Part shown: positions 1 through 13,303 of the stretch, in pieces | Layout of the letters: each line of letters begins with the position of its first letter | Numbering within the stretch: the first letter of the stretch is position 1 | Source: Monarcha castaneiventris obscurior | Taxonomy: Eukaryota > Chordata > Aves > Passeriformes > Monarchidae | DNA: 64,000 nucleotides | Direction of reading: 5' to 3' | Assembly (NCBI GenBank): GCA_026261815.1 | Contig: JAMPIT010000848.1 | Location: 5,694,501-5,758,500, forward strand | Position numbers and translations under genes: made by a program | The notes under the pieces: model-generated | Seen by the model: the letters and a program-made list of their open reading frames with translations, nothing else | What the model was told of the DNA's origin: nothing | Databases searched by the model: none

Positions 1-995
1 TGGTTTTGGTGGTTAACAGGCCTTGAGAAATGTGTGACAATGTCAGAAATCTCTAACAAGCCAAGTGGCTTTCTATTTACATATTTGCATCTCTGACCTG
101 ATCAAGGCTGGCTCCCAAGTCCCCATTCCCTGACAGAAAACTGAATGTGGTTTGTTTTTTTTTTGCTTTGACTACAGCTGGGTGAGCAGAGCCAGCATCC
201 CAGCTCCAGGCAGGGGACTGCTCATGAAGATATTTTGTTTTTCTTTCACAAACACAGTTCCTGGTGCAGGTATTTAGGGAACAAACAGTCCTTTTGTAGA
301 CAAAATATAACTAGTTTGTCATTATCTTGAGAACAAACTGTTTGTCTCTCCAGTTGTAAACACACTGAGGACAGCCATTTAGTCCTGCCACTACAATTAA
401 TAGTAATTTAGGTCACTTTTGCAGGATACACTGGCTGTAGATGTAGTCTCCCGGAGTTTCTTGCTCTCCTGGTTGCTAAAGGATGGAAGGAAGAGAATGA
501 TGTACCACTTCTTCTCCACAACCCACAAGTCACACACCAAAATGCAGAGAAAATGCTGCAAACAAGCAGCACCTTTGTGTCCATGTGTTTGTGACAGACA
601 GAAAACACACCCGTGCTTTCCTGACAGAACATTTCTTGTCAGGCACCAAAGAGGCCAAGAGCTTATTTAACTGGACATGAGAGGAATTTGCAAATCACGT
701 GGGTTTGCCACCTTTCCCAGCAGCCTCACAAATGTAAACTCTTCTTTCTCCCAAACCCTTCCCTCTCTGAGATCAGACACTGTCATGCATAATGTCCTGT
801 GCTAATTTTTCTCCTCTCCAATTATTTTCCAGCAGGAGCCATATATTTGTGGGAGAGAAAAACTCCTAAGCAGTTTCTTTCTGTGTTTCTGGGTCATCAA
901 AGATCTGATGTGCTCTAAGGAAGAAGATAAGTCAAATTCTCCAGTTTGGGACTGGAATTGAACTCTTTGGCTTTCTTGGCTGGCCCGTTATAGAC
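1..995. other. No gene recognised
   Basis: Mixed-composition DNA with a short T-run near 153. I see no repeat family, splice-flanked open frame or RNA gene. Confidence 0.6.
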
Positions 996-1142
996 TCCTG
1001 GAATATCCTCAGGGGAAAGGGACCCACAGGGATCATCCAGTCCAGCCCCTGGCCCTGCACAGACACCCCAACAACCCCACCCCGTGTCAGAGAGCGTTGC
1101 CCAAACGCTCCTGGAGCTCTGTCAGCCTTGGGGCTATGATTG
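996..1142 (-). mobile_element. CR1 LINE fragment, 3' end
   Basis: The block begins with a degenerate form of the CR1 3' end (CTGGAATATCCTCAG), then CATCCAGTCCAGCCCC, the CCCCAACAACCCCACC segment and AACGCTCCTGGAGCTCTG. The same order recurs at 34970 and 42595. Read on the minus strand it ends at the CR1 3' terminus. It is 5'-truncated, as is usual for CR1. Confidence 0.85.
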
Positions 1143-4100
1143 CTTCACAGCCACCCCCAAATTTCCTGACCTGTGTGGAAAGGCCCCTTCCAGGTGAGTG
1201 TGTTTGCACCAGAAAAGGAAAAACCCCAGGATTTCAATACCATAAGGCTGCAACATTGTCCCTGGCCCTCGCTGTTCCTGATAGCACAGGCTCAGCACTT
1301 CCATTCATCCATCTGTTAAAGTTTTGGGGCTGTTCCTCTTCCAATCAATCAGCTCCAAAAGACTGGGGAGAAAAGCAGTGACACCCTGACCTTTTAGGTT
1401 GGAGAAGAGGCAAAATATCTTTTTTTGCAGATTGCAAAAAGCAAAGTTTGGTTTTGCCAGTCCCCATTAGCCCCACATTTTATACCAAATGAGAGGTAGC
1501 AGGAAAGAACTAAAGAAGCAGTGGGTTTCAAGGAGGGGGAGGTTTGGTGCTGGTGCAAACAAACAAATGTAGAAGGGATGTACAACAGGAGCATACCTGG
1601 GAAAAGTAAGAGGAGCTCCCCAGTGCTGGTGCACCCCCAGGTGTCCTTTGTTGTCCAGGAAAGTCCAGGAGAGAAGAGACCTAAAAGAGAGCTCAGATTG
1701 GAGCCCTGGAATGGTCAGATAAAAAAAAACAAACTCTGGGAACAGTGTAAAACCAGAGATTATTCACTCTGTACCTGTATCCCCTCGCCTGTTGCTAGCA
1801 AAGGATCGCCCAAGCCTTTTGGGAGAAATCCAAGGGCTGTTGCTTGTACTCAGACTAATATTTGACAGTTGGAGAATAATAAATACTCAGCTTTCAGACA
1901 AGCAAAATGTTATTGTTTTACAAAATCATAACTTGAGTGTGGTAATTAAAAGCATTTTCATCAGGCATTGCCAATTCCGCCTACATGTCAGCGCTCACAA
2001 CAACTTGTCATCCGCGTGGGAATGGATCCCAAACAAGGGAAGGGCTTTTAAAAGTGGTTTTCCCCTATTATTTTTAGACCATTTTCTACAGTTTTCTGGA
2101 CTGCTGGGGAGCCATGAACCTGCAGCTGATAAAACCTGTCTAAGAGGGGGGAAAATAGGAGAAATTTCCTCAAGTAAAGAGTTGTGAAGAGGAATATAAC
2201 CAACCCTTCTCTGTGTCTGTGGTGGAGAGGGGAGAATTCAAAGGGCTTCTCTCATGCTGGGAAGGGTCAGGAATGCAGACAAGAATTAAGGAAAAATGGC
2301 TTTTGACTCCAAGGATAGTGAAGCACTGGGGTGGATCAGCCAGCAGGGCTGGGGAGAGGGGGAGAGGATGTCAATGGAGTGTCCATTACTGAATTTTAAA
2401 AGAAATACGTTTGATAGGTTCCTGTCAGAAAGAACAAATATGAAGGTAATGTTTGGGATTAACTTTGTGAGGCCCCTTCTAGCCCCACTCTTTGGGGTTT
2501 TTGCTAAAAGGCAAATCTGTGTGGCCATGTCTCCTGTGCCTGATTCAGAGCCAGCTCACAGAGCTCCTCTTACACCTTCAACTCACTCCTTGGGCATCCA
2601 ACAGGCAAGCTCTGGATTCTGGGGTGATAAAACCTGCTGAATCTTTTGGCTTTGCCATGTGCAGGACACTCCACAACCCGGACTGGGGTCTGATCCCTCA
2701 CCTTTAAAATGCAGGGAAGTTGCATCTGGCAGGGCTGGCATGGCCTGTGCAGGTCTGTGAGGGCAGGCAGGGAGCAGCAGGCGGCTGAGCTGCTGCATAT
2801 GGAAGGCAGAAATCCCCGAGGGCTGGCTCAGTGTGTCACACAGTGCTCAGAGAAACACTTGCCATTTGAGTCTAATTTATGATTATACCACTCACTTCAG
2901 AAAATCCTGTTTATTTTTCCAAGACATTAATTTTTCTGACCGCAGAGTAATTTTTAACCCAGTTTGTAGTCAGATGCCTGGAATGCTGCTGCTGCCTGTG
3001 GAGCTCACTGCTCCTGGTGAGCACTTGGCACTCGTGGGACACAGGAGGATGAGGACACAAAGATGAGCTCCCACCAAGCCACCTGCTCCCCTCTGCTCTG
3101 CCTGATCCATTCCTTGCCTCAGGGTCTCCATCCCAAGCGCCTCCTGTTCCTTCAGTGGAAAAATTTCCCGTGATAGAAGAACTTTGTGTTGAAGTGGTGC
3201 CTAAAAGAAGAGAGAGGAGAGGGACAGATCACTTTGCTGGCCACTGTCCCCTGTCACAGAAGCTCTGGTGGCACCACTCTGGGCTATCTGACCATCCTGT
3301 CTGACTCTCAGTTTAAGCCTTTTTTGCCTTCCAGAGCAGGGGAAGTGCAGAACATCCACAGTGATATTCCAGCAGACATTGTCTTGTTCCCAAATTCCTG
3401 TGCTCATCCTGTACCAACAGCAAGGCCACCTGGAGCAAGCCTGGATTCACCACAAACCTTTTCAAGCCAACCTGAGGAAGGTTTTAAACTTCCTGGTGCA
3501 ATATATTTTGCTAGGCATACTTTTGGTTTTTTTGTGTGAAGACACTAATAGTTGGCCCAGGCTGTTCTCCCCTCTGTGGGGGAGATCACCATTACAACCT
3601 TTGTATAATTTATTTTCACACCAGGAGGAGATGAGTGAAAGAGGTCCCATGTAGGTAACATTCCCACCACCACTGCCACTTTCACACTGCAGCCTCAGCC
3701 CTGGAAAACAATTGCAGCCACCCTGGCTATTCCCTGATAATTAAACCTCCTTTAATTAAAGCACAAGATGGATCATCAAGCACCCATAACCTGCTACAAA
3801 AGCATGTTTAAAAGATCCCCTCTAGTCACTTTTTTTTGGCAATAGATGAGCTGATAAACGTAAAACTTTTAGTCTGGGAAGATCCTATTCCACAGTTCCA
3901 CACCACCCATGGGGTCAGGTTGGGATTTTAACAGGAACTGGTTGCAATGCTCTCTGTGTGCCATGGCTGCTGTGCCAGTTTGCATTGCTGGCAGAGCTGA
4001 AGGCAATGGCATTGCTTTCAAGAAACATTTTCTGCAGCTAAATATTTTGTTTTTAGAAATAAATTATTGCTGTTAATACCAGTTTTTAGCTGCAGACAGC

Positions 4101-6295
4101 AGGCTTATTTTTCCATCTCAAGGGGGATGAAGAAACAGCCTTTGGGGGCAGTTTTGGAAATGCTGATGTTTGCCCTCACCCCTCACTGGCTCTTGCAGGT
4201 GTGTGACCTCTGTAATAGATCATCCCAATATCCAGTTTTCAGAACATTTCATTAGGCTGGAACACAGCACTGGATCCTACAGGGAGCTGCCTGGGAGCCA
4301 GAGTTACTCCACACTGGGCTAAGGAGCTAAGGACATCCTAGGACACGGGCTTAATCCATGGATTGTAATCCAATCCTTCTGGGCTGGTTTGAGGACAGGA
4401 CTCCTCCTCCACTGGGGTGGGGGAAAGAGATACCACTGGCCTCCCCTCCTGGGGCTGCAGGTCTGGATGCTGGGCACTGCCCAGCACTTCTTTCCCTGCC
4501 AGAAAAGAGAAAAATCTCCTAATTCCAGGGAGAGATAATTATCCCTGACCAAGTCCTCAGTCTCTAATCTGCAAACAGCTGCCAGTACATAATCACCCTG
4601 CTCATTAAAAGTGACAGTGCTCCAGCTCCTTGCTTCACCCACACCCTCTCCTCCTGCACTTGCCTGACATTGTGTCTCATCTCCTCCTGCTCCTGACTGA
4701 GCTGAGCTGATCCCTTTCCAGCAGCACCATGGACAAGCAGAAGTGGTGATGGTGCTTCCTTCCTGTGCCCTTTCTGGAAAACGAAGGCAGAGCTGAGCCC
4801 ATGAACCTCAGATCATCTCTGGCTGCCTTTTGCTGCTGCTTGGGCCTGATCCTAATTCAGACCCAAGTGCATCCAGTTGCTCCCCCATATACAAATGCTG
4901 CTCACCTGATCCCAGTGCCAGAGCTGCTATCAAGGCCATCACAGAAAAAAGGACTGAATGTTTCTGTGGATGATGAGAAAAGTCACTACAGGAGAGTGAA
5001 GTTCTCCTGGTGTTGGGACTGGAGCAGAGTTTTCAGAGAAGAAGCTTCTCAGTGCCAGGGAGCCACTGCTGTCTCTGTGGCATTGGGACTCTTCCTTTGA
5101 ACCTGCTCCTGCCAGACACTGCTCAGACAAAGGATATGTGGGCACCTCTCCTCTCCTACTTTTACTCAACAATGCCTAAAAATGTTGCTCATCTGGGGTG
5201 TCTCCCAGCCTCTCTCAGCACGGTTCCCGTCTAGCACAAGCTGAAACAGCAGCTAGCACTGATGTCTCCCAATAAACATTTGCCTGTCGAAATTGCCCTG
5301 TTTATTTTGCAGATGTTCTCATGTTATTCTGAATTAAATGAGACACCAATTTTCTATTTGGAGCAGGTTGACGTCTCAAGCTGCCTGCTCCTTTTGGAGG
5401 ATAAATTGGAAAAAAAAACACCTGCTGAGTGGCAAAAAGCCTCCTTCTGTCTGTGTCTCAGGCAGAACTCTGTGTGCTCATGACTGTGTGTGTAAAGCTA
5501 TGTGAACTCCACTTGCCAAGGTGGAAATTATGACAGAAAACCAGAGAAAGGTCTCATTGGCTCTAAAACATAAGGTACCTGCAGGACTCTTGCATATATT
5601 CCCATGGGAAGTGGGTTTTGAAGTCTCTGGGGTCAGTTTTAAAGTCTGATTTTGAAGCAGCTCCAGCCTGTGTGGGAAATGCTGCTGGGAAGCTGCTGTT
5701 GGAGCTGTCTCTGCCTGCTCTGCCTCATCCCTTCTGGGGCCAGCGTTGGGCCTGACATCCTAATAGCTGCAAGATCCAGCTAATCCCTTCACACCAGCAA
5801 AATGGCCCTAAATCATCCTTGTCTGATTCCTGACTCCAAAGAGACGTTTCATGGGTGATTGTGAGTGATACAGTGTGTGGTAATGGATGTATTTAAATGG
5901 CATTTATGGGTGACACCTGTCACATAGACCCTTCCATCAGTGACAGGCTGGAGAGATTTACACAGTGGCACTGAGATGTGAGCTGCTGTAAGAGCTCCCT
6001 CGGTCACTGGCAGAGTGTTGGAGCCTTACAGAGTTTGTCAGGAGCACAAACCGGGCTCCTTTGGCCACTGGCTGATACAGCACCTCCCAAAATCAGTGGC
6101 AAAGACTTGAGTGAATCTTGGCATCTGTCCATAGAGGATTTCCTTAGCCCCAAAGCTCTGTTTGCCTTTTCCTCAAACATTGTGGGAGGTGTTTTGGTCA
6201 GTCTTTGGTCACGAGAGCTTCACAGGAGCAAGCAGCATCCCATAAGGGCCCCACCAGATGATTTCTTCTCCCTCCCATGTGCTCCCCACAGTTCA
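1143..6295. other. No gene recognised
   Basis: About 5.1 kb without a recognised repeat. A frame starting at ATG 4801 opens with a signal-peptide-like stretch (MNLRSSLAAFCCCLGLIL) and closes at 5098. It has no homology I recognise and is treated as chance. The rest is scattered short open frames expected at random. Confidence 0.6.
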
Positions 6296-6625
6296 TAATG
6301 TCCTGGAATCGTTTGGGTTGGAAGAGACCCTAAAGCTCCAGTGCCACCCCTGCCATGGGCAGGGACACCTTCCACTGTCCCAGGCTGCTCCAAGCCCCAT
6401 CCAACCTGGCCTTGGACACTTCCAGGGATCCAGGGGCAGCCACAGCTTCTCTGGGCACCCTGTGCCAGGGCCTCCCCACCCTCACAGGGAAGAATTTCTT
6501 CTCAATCTCCAAAGTGAATCTATCCTCTTTCATCTTAAAACCATTCTCCCTTGTCCAATCACTGCTTCCAAAAAGTCCCTCTCCAGCCTTCCTGTAGGTT
6601 CCCTGAGGTACTGAAGGCTGTTCCT
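6296..6625 (-). mobile_element. CR1 LINE fragment, 3' end
   Basis: Starts with the CR1 3' tail (TGGAATCGTTTGGGTTGGAA) and carries the family segment GGGACACCTTCCACT, the GGATCCAGGGGCAGCCAC stretch and the CCTGTGCCAGGGCCTCCCC stretch. The same arrangement is found at 18577, 35994 and 49599. Sense is on the minus strand. Only the 3' untranslated part and terminal coding remnant are present. Confidence 0.92.
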
Positions 6626-9600
6626 GTTTGCTGGTGCCTCTGGCTGAGGTGGACACTCCCCCAGCTCTGCCACCAGGCTGCCTCCTCCATTCCTGCCCAG
6701 ACCACTCAACCCAGCTTCCTACTCCCCCTTTCTCCAGGATCCACCCTTCTCCCTGGATCTCCAAGGTCTCCTCTGCCTCCTGCTTTCCTCCATCTCCAGC
6801 AGACATCTCTGCCAGCCCCATCCAGAAGATCCTTCCTGCCCTTCCTGCTGGAGGATTAGCAGGGATCTCTGCAATGACATTATTTCTAGGAGACCACTGA
6901 CACTGGCCTGATGTTAACTCACCGTGTCAGCTCTGCTCAGGCACAGCCGGGCTGCACGAAGGTTCCAGGCAGGATTTCTATTGTTCAAGATTTTATTTCG
7001 GGGGTGGGGGGAGAAGGTTGGTAGATAGATTTGGTTTTTCCTCATTGCTTTTTCCCCAAGATCTGTCTCTGGCTGTTTACATGAGGCAGGTCAGATCACA
7101 GCACTCCTGGACACACACATGGGCACGGATCAAATGGCTGAAGTCACCAATTAGCCTAAACATGCCCAGTATTCACAATATTTTGCTTCCTGAGCTATCA
7201 AAGGCAGCTGGATACTACCTTGAATTGACCTGTGGGAGTTGAATGTGCGAGAACATTTTCTCAGCAGCAACGATGCATTTCTTGCTTCTTGGGCTTTTGG
7301 GTTTCTTTAATATATATCTTTATAATTCTGCCGTAAGGCAGCCTTGGATTTGTAAAATTAGCCTGTCATAACAAATTCATGTCCTCATCAAAGGCTGCTG
7401 TTGTGCTTCTTCCCAGACTGGAGCATTCACAGACTAAGGCTGCATTATCACAGTAATTTCAAAGTTCAATAGTGTATTTTCAAAAGCAATTGCTTTTAAA
7501 TGCAGTTTGTTACATAACAGCAAATTTAGACTTACACTTTCCTCAAAATGAAAATTAAATTCTTTAAATAGTAAGTCAGCTCCTGTTCACTCTTGTCTTT
7601 GCTTTTCTTATTCTAAAATGATCCAGCTACACTTGGTGCCCCTGAAAGTGCAAGGTTAGAAGGACTATATGAAGTCTTTTTATCACAAAAAAAAAGGGAT
7701 TTTTAAGCCCAGAGAAAAGTGAATTCCACATTTTACATCTCTCAAAATTCGCAAAAGTCTTTCACATCACTCTCTGGCCTGAATGAAAATTTGTGCAGCG
7801 AGGTCCAGGGCTGACTGAGATTGAGAGTTATGGATGGCTGTGCTGGAGATCGGTGTTGGTGAGAAGGGGATATTGATGGAAACCTTTCTGATCAGAAAAA
7901 ACCACTCAGCAACCCAAAACCCCTCCTCCTTCTGATGCAGGACACCACCTTTATTCTTCTGGATGAATCATGGCCCTCTTTTGCCAGGGTGGAACAAGTT
8001 CATCTCCTTCAATTCTTGTCTCCTTGTGTTTCCTTGTTGGGATTTTTCTCCTGGCTCCACAGCTTCTCTTCCATTTCATTGGTCAGGACATGGCCTCCTC
8101 CCCCAGGGTATCCATGGGGATGCCCACTTGGGCCATTTCTTGCCCACGAAGAGCAGCACAGCCTTTTCTTCTACACCCACTCAGCACGTCCCTCTCTCTG
8201 CCTTGGATGGTCTTGCTTGAGATCCATCTCATTTTTTTGGGCAGTGCAAAGTTTGGACATTTCCAATTCAATGAGCCACCGAGAGCATCCTTAGCTAGCA
8301 AGAGAAAGGAATTGAGAACCAATTAGCTTGACCTCTCTGTTCTATGTAGTTGTCTTCAGAAATATCCTCAAAACCACCTCGATATCATTCTGCAAATCCA
8401 TCCTGAAGACTTTCCTTTTCCCTGGCAGGAACCCACAGGTCCTGGGTGCATTAAAACCACCATCTATCACACTGACCAATAAAACCAGGCTGTTTGCTTG
8501 TATTCCCTCCTCTTTCTGTACCCTCTATTTTATTTTCCTTTGGTTTATGGTTAAACTGTAAGTTTTGGGGGTGCTGTCTTTTAATCAAATTAATAATAAT
8601 AATAACAATAATAATAGTAATAACAACAATAATAATAATAATAATATTAACTTGACAATGCACATTTCTAATTAGTTAGGACAGATTTTGATTGGTGAAT
8701 TTACACTGGTGAATCTACACAGGCAGATGCTGGCTAATAAATGTTTAGATTACATCCCACTGGAATCACTAGGAAATTTTCCTTTGTTTTTCACAGGTGC
8801 TGGCTTGTCTCATAATATAATTTGGGGCCACAAGCACTGAGCTTGGTTACTGCTGAATCAACACTGCCAAGTCCATTGTTTTTTCTGAGAGCTGTGGCCT
8901 AAACTGTCAGCTTTGGGAGCCTAAAGGCTCTTGAACTCTTTGGGATGATGCTGATCATCCCAAACCACCATCCAAGTGCAAAGACATATAATAATTTATA
9001 TGAATGTGAGCTGAAAAGCTGCAGGAATCTGAGCCTTTAAGTCTAGCGCTTACTCTGCCATTAATTAAGGTTGTCTCTTTATTAGTCATTTCCCTTGTGA
9101 GGGCTCAGACAGCACCAATCCTAGCGAATAGAAGATGCTCTTAACCTTGCTTTTCTTGGCAGTTTGGGAAATTATAGTTTATTGATGGCAAATAAATTCT
9201 TACCAACTGGTGCTCTGAGTTACATGGGCAAAGAAATGAACTGCATCAGGTCTGGAGCTCTCAGGCCTATCTGCGTCCTGGGGGCAGATTTTATCCAGCC
9301 CCTTCCCATAAAATAAGCTCCATAATCAGCAGAGGTAATGTGAGAAGATGCAGCAGATGGGCTTTTCCAAGGAGCAGGCAAACAGCGTGATCGATGTGGG
9401 TTTTGGGAAGGGTGGGTGTGAGCATCAAGGAATGAATAGAAACAGGTGCTCACTTTTGAATAGTGATTTCTGGGCTTGAATGCTCAGAGGTGCCAAGGTG
9501 CTCCTGGTTCAACCCCGCTGTGGGAAGTGGGAAAAGTGTAACGAAATGGGGGCAAAAAGGGTAAAATTGGTTCCTGAGGTCACCGTTACCCAACACGCCT

Positions 9601-10139
9601 TGACTCTTGTGTAATGGTGACTCTCACCCAAAAATGTGCTTGCAAGTACAAGGAAATTGCCCAAGGGGCTTCCATGTCCAAGGAGGACCTGGCTGCTGTG
9701 GTTTGGAAACAGGGAAGGCTGAGAGCACCCATGGATTTGCCACCAGAGTCATGAAGTTGGCTTCCCGTGACAAACAGACAACTTGGCCACTCAAAGGAAA
9801 TTCAAAGGCCTCTCAAGTTTTATACCTTTGCTAAAGGCTGACTCAATCACAGAAGGAATAAAATTTTGGCTCCTGGCTGCCTGTCATTCCTTGCTTAATC
9901 ATCTCAGCATCCAGATACATTGGAGCATCCGTGCTCCAGCACAGAGGTGAACCAAGACCAAGTGAGTAATAAGGAGCAAAGAGTGAAAGCAAAAGGCTGA
10001 GTATCTCAGGATAAAGTTCACAAGATGAATTAATGAATGATTTTCATAGAGAAATAAGAACTATATTCTCCAAGGAGATTACTCACAATGAACAATTCGA
10101 TCAGTTCCAGCCTGAAGAAAGGAAAAGGGGAAGAATAAA
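6626..10139. other. No gene recognised; AT-rich in part
   Basis: Apart from the AAT microsatellite at 8591, I see no repeat or coding exon. The part at 7260-7620 is AT-rich and free of recognisable repeats. Confidence 0.55.
8591..8648. repeat. AAT/AAC microsatellite
   Basis: An imperfect trinucleotide array of AAT with interspersed AAC and AGT units, about 58 bp. It produces a run of isoleucine codons on the minus strand that is not a real protein. Confidence 0.95.
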
Positions 10140-10680
10140 TAGTCCTTCTCCAAAAGGAAAGGCTATTAATACTGCAGTGTCTTAATGGCTCACACGAGGA
10201 CCATTGTTATCAAGTGTATTTATTAATAGCCTGGATGCCTGAGCATTCATGTCAGTGCATGAACAGTGAAAAGAAAATTTGTGGATAAATACAAAACTAC
10301 GTGAAATGATCAAGTCTTGAAAGCTTGGGTAGGAAATTCCACGAGTTCCATGATGGGGCAGTGCAGTGGCTGAACAAATTTGGTGCATAAGAGGCAAAGT
10401 AACAGGAATTGGAAGGGACAATCTGCACTATTTATGTCCATTAATGGGTTCTAAATTGACTGTAACTGCCCAAAAAAACTCATCATCAATGTGAAATGCG
10501 ACGGGAACATCTGCCTGGTGTGGTGTGCAGAAGCTGTCAAAGAGCAAACAAAATTTGTGAGCTAAGAAAGGGAACAAGGAAGAAATGAAATCAAGCAAGG
10601 TCCTGGAGGGTCACACTGCCAGAGACCTCTGTGCTTGGATGTTCATCTCCAGGTCCCACAGCACTATAAAACCCACTGTA
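10140..10680 (+). mobile_element. Old CR1/L3-like LINE relic, reverse-transcriptase end
   Basis: The strings TTTATTAATAGCCTGGATG, AATTTGTGGATAAATACAAA, and later ACATCTGCCTGGTGTG with GCAGAAGCTGTCAAAGAGCA follow, in order, the end of the CR1/L3 polymerase gene as I recall it. Many indels and stops break any reading frame. The divergence suggests an ancient amniote insertion, far older than the other CR1 copies here. Ends are approximate. Confidence 0.55.
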
Positions 10681-10841
10681 GTCACCTCCCCAGCTCAGAA
10701 CAGCAGCAGCCTGGGGCAGACAGCCCCAAGTGAAAACTTTCCAGTGCACCAATGTCTCAGAGAAGTCCTGGTTTTCAGCCCTGACACAAGCATGTTATCT
10801 CTGCCATGAGGTCAGATCCCCTCCTACACAGGGGGGATTAT

Positions 10842-10965
10842 TCATAGAATTATTTAGGTTGGGAAAGACCTCCAAAATCATTGAGTTCAACCATTAACCA
10901 GCACTGCCAAGCCCACCACTATCCCATGCCCCCCATCTACTCCTGGTGTTTCCCACCCTGACCTT
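10842..10965 (-). mobile_element. CR1 LINE fragment, 3' end
   Basis: Begins TCATAGAATTATTTAGGTTG, followed by AAAGACCTCCAAAATCATTG, AGTTCAACCATTAACC and CAGCACTGCCAAGCCC. This is the 3' end of a CR1 subfamily different from those at 6296 and 34970. Sense is on the minus strand, about 125 bp remain. Confidence 0.88.
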
Positions 10966-12715
10966 ACATAAATGAGCTCAGGACAGCAGCCATCAGCCCT
11001 GTGCACTGTTAGTACCAAAACAGCAGCCAGCTTAGAGGGAACTGCCCCAAAACATCTTCTGGAGTTGGAGGTTCCTCAGGACCCAGCAATGTCCTTCAGC
11101 AATCTGGGTTCCTTGTCTACCTTTAACAGCAATAATTACCTGCTCATGCACTGTGCTGAACCTTTTTAATGTTTTAATCCCACTTTTCCTTTGGAAAATG
11201 AATACCTGTTGTGGAGAGGGAATTTTGTGATTCTTGCATGGAAATCCCTCCCTGTGCAGCAGCAAATCCCAGGCAGCAGCATGGATCTTGTCTCTCACCC
11301 CTTTGCACATGGATTCCTCCATCACCTTTTCTGCTTCTGTCGCTGCCTTCAGTGCTTTTCACAAGTCTTTTCTTCCCCTCACCTCAGCCAACAATAAACT
11401 TCACAGCTTCTGTAGGAGAAGAGGCTCTTCCCTCACCTGCCCTGACCCCTGATTGCCCTGGGGTTGCCTTCACACCCATGAGAGGTGTTTGATTTGGGTG
11501 TTTGCAGGTGTTTGGGGGATTTGGATTTTAAAACTTTACGTGCAGTTTCATGTGACCCTGAACTGCAGTGCTGGCTTTCTGTGCTGGCTGTTTGAGCACC
11601 TGTCAGCAGGCAATGAAACTTCTCCAAGTTTCCTGCTTCAAAATCTTCCCTCATCCTAAGCCTACCACGGTGGACACGGATGTTTGGCAGAACATTTTCC
11701 TTGGAGTACAGCTTGTCTTCAAACACCTTCCACGTAGTGCAGCACTTAATACACATCATGTAGCTCTCTTCCTTTTCAGCTGCTCCATGCACTAAGTTAA
11801 AATCCAATCTCATGCCAATTCCATAAACAAGCTTCCAGCTAGCATTCTCTCCCTAATGTCCTCTACTCCCTGTCTGGGTACTTAAAATCTTCCATTACTC
11901 TGCTCTTTCTACATATTTTATTGTTTGTTCAAATCACCTCCCAGTCCAGTCTTTATCCCCTGTATAGAAAAGGAGAGATGGTTTTCCCATCTCCCCATTT
12001 ATTGCATTTTTATCTCATCAGGTATGTGGCTAAGCAAATACTCACGGTCAAATCCTTCAAGTAAAACTGATGTATGTAAAATATTGTACAAGCAGCAGTG
12101 ATAACTCCAGTAAGGAAGGCCCCAAATCTGCATAATTCCACTGGCCTCACTGGAACAGGTCTTCATACAAACCAGGGTAGATGGAAAGTGTTTCCAGCAC
12201 TGGTCACATTAGAAATTGCTATTTTCAAGTCCTATTAATAAGCTTGCAAAATGTTGTCCTTTGGGCTGAAATTGCCTATAATCAGCACCTATCCCACAGT
12301 GATTTCCCCCTTGTTTTGAAAGTTTGTGCAGAATTAGGAGACCTGCTTTTGAATACAGCAAAGAGGAAAATATCTTTTTTTTTTTTAAGTCTTTCTGACC
12401 TTTTTTTCTTGGCAGCTCTACAGCTGAATTGGCTGTGGATTGAAAGATGCAATTTGGCAGGAAAATAGCCCTCATTGGGGAGCAGTGCAGGGCTTTGTAT
12501 TGCAGGAAATTGGGTTTGATTTGCCCATGCTACAAGTATTCAAAAATTGCAATCCGACCATATGCAGTGGAGGGCTTTTGCTAAGCTGATTAGAGGACAT
12601 GGAGACCAGGGAATAGGACTCTGCATGAGCCAGAGAAAAAGGGAGTCCCTGAGGGATGGGCAAGGGGACGCCAGTGTGGTGGAGAGGGATGCTCAGCTCC
12701 TTCCACCCTCAGCAG
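10966..12715. other. No gene recognised
   Basis: Unique-looking DNA between two CR1 copies, with a T-run near 12376. No exon or RNA gene is visible. Confidence 0.55.
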
Positions 12716-12886
12716 AGAATCCCAGGATGGGTCAGGTTGGAAGGGACCACAGGGGGCTCATCTGGTGCCACCTCCCTGCTCCAGCAGGGCCATCCCAGAG
12801 CACAGGGCACAGGGTTGTGTCCAGTCAGGTCTGGAATAACTCCAGTGAGGGAGACCCCACAGCCTCTCTGGGCTCTGCTCAGGGCT

Positions 12887-13118
12887 GGGCACTGCCCAGG
12901 GCAGGAGTTGTGCCTCCTGTGCAGGGAATTGCTGGGCACTGCCCAGGGCAGGAGTTGTGCCTCCTGTGCAGGGAATTGCTGGGCACTGCCCAGGGCAGGA
13001 GTTGTGCCTCCTGTGCAGGGAGCTGGGCACTGCCCAGGGCAGGAGTTGTGCCTCCTGTGCAGGGAATTGCTGGGCACTGCCCAGGGCAGGAGTTGTGCCT
13101 CCTGTGCAGGGAATTGCT
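12887..13118. repeat. 47-bp minisatellite, five copies
   Basis: Units start with GGGCACTGCCCAGGGCAGGA and end with GGGAATTGCT. Starts are at 12887, 12934, 12981, 13025 and 13072, so four units are 47 bp and one is 44 bp, having lost three bases near its end. The copies are otherwise almost identical, which suggests recent expansion. The unit appears derived from the host CR1. Confidence 0.95.
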
Positions 13119-13303
13119 GGGCTCAGGCCCTGCCCGTGGCTCTGGTGCCATTGCTGGGCTCAGGCCCTGCCCGTGGCTCTGGTGCCATCGCTGGGCTCAG
13201 GCCCTGCCCGTGGCTCTGGTGCCATTGCTGGGCTCAGGCCCTGCCCGTGGCTCTGGTGCCATTGCTGGGCTCAGGCCCTGCCCGTGGCTCTGGTGCCATT
13301 GCT
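13119..13303. repeat. 37-bp minisatellite, five copies
   Basis: Units start with GGGCTCAGGCCCTGCCCGTG and end with GGTGCCATTGCT. Starts are at 13119, 13156, 13193, 13230 and 13267, all 37 bp, with one C/T difference seen in the second unit (CATCGCT). It directly abuts the 47-bp array and shares the TTGCT|GGGC boundary with it. Confidence 0.95.

Noticed and set aside
4801..5100. Possible small secreted protein
   Set aside because: The frame has a hydrophobic start but no cleavage-site or family match I recognise, no splice signals, and the rest looks like random sequence.
12887..13303. Regular repeats that might suggest a CRISPR array
   Set aside because: The units are contiguous with no unique spacers, and the setting is a vertebrate CR1 element.
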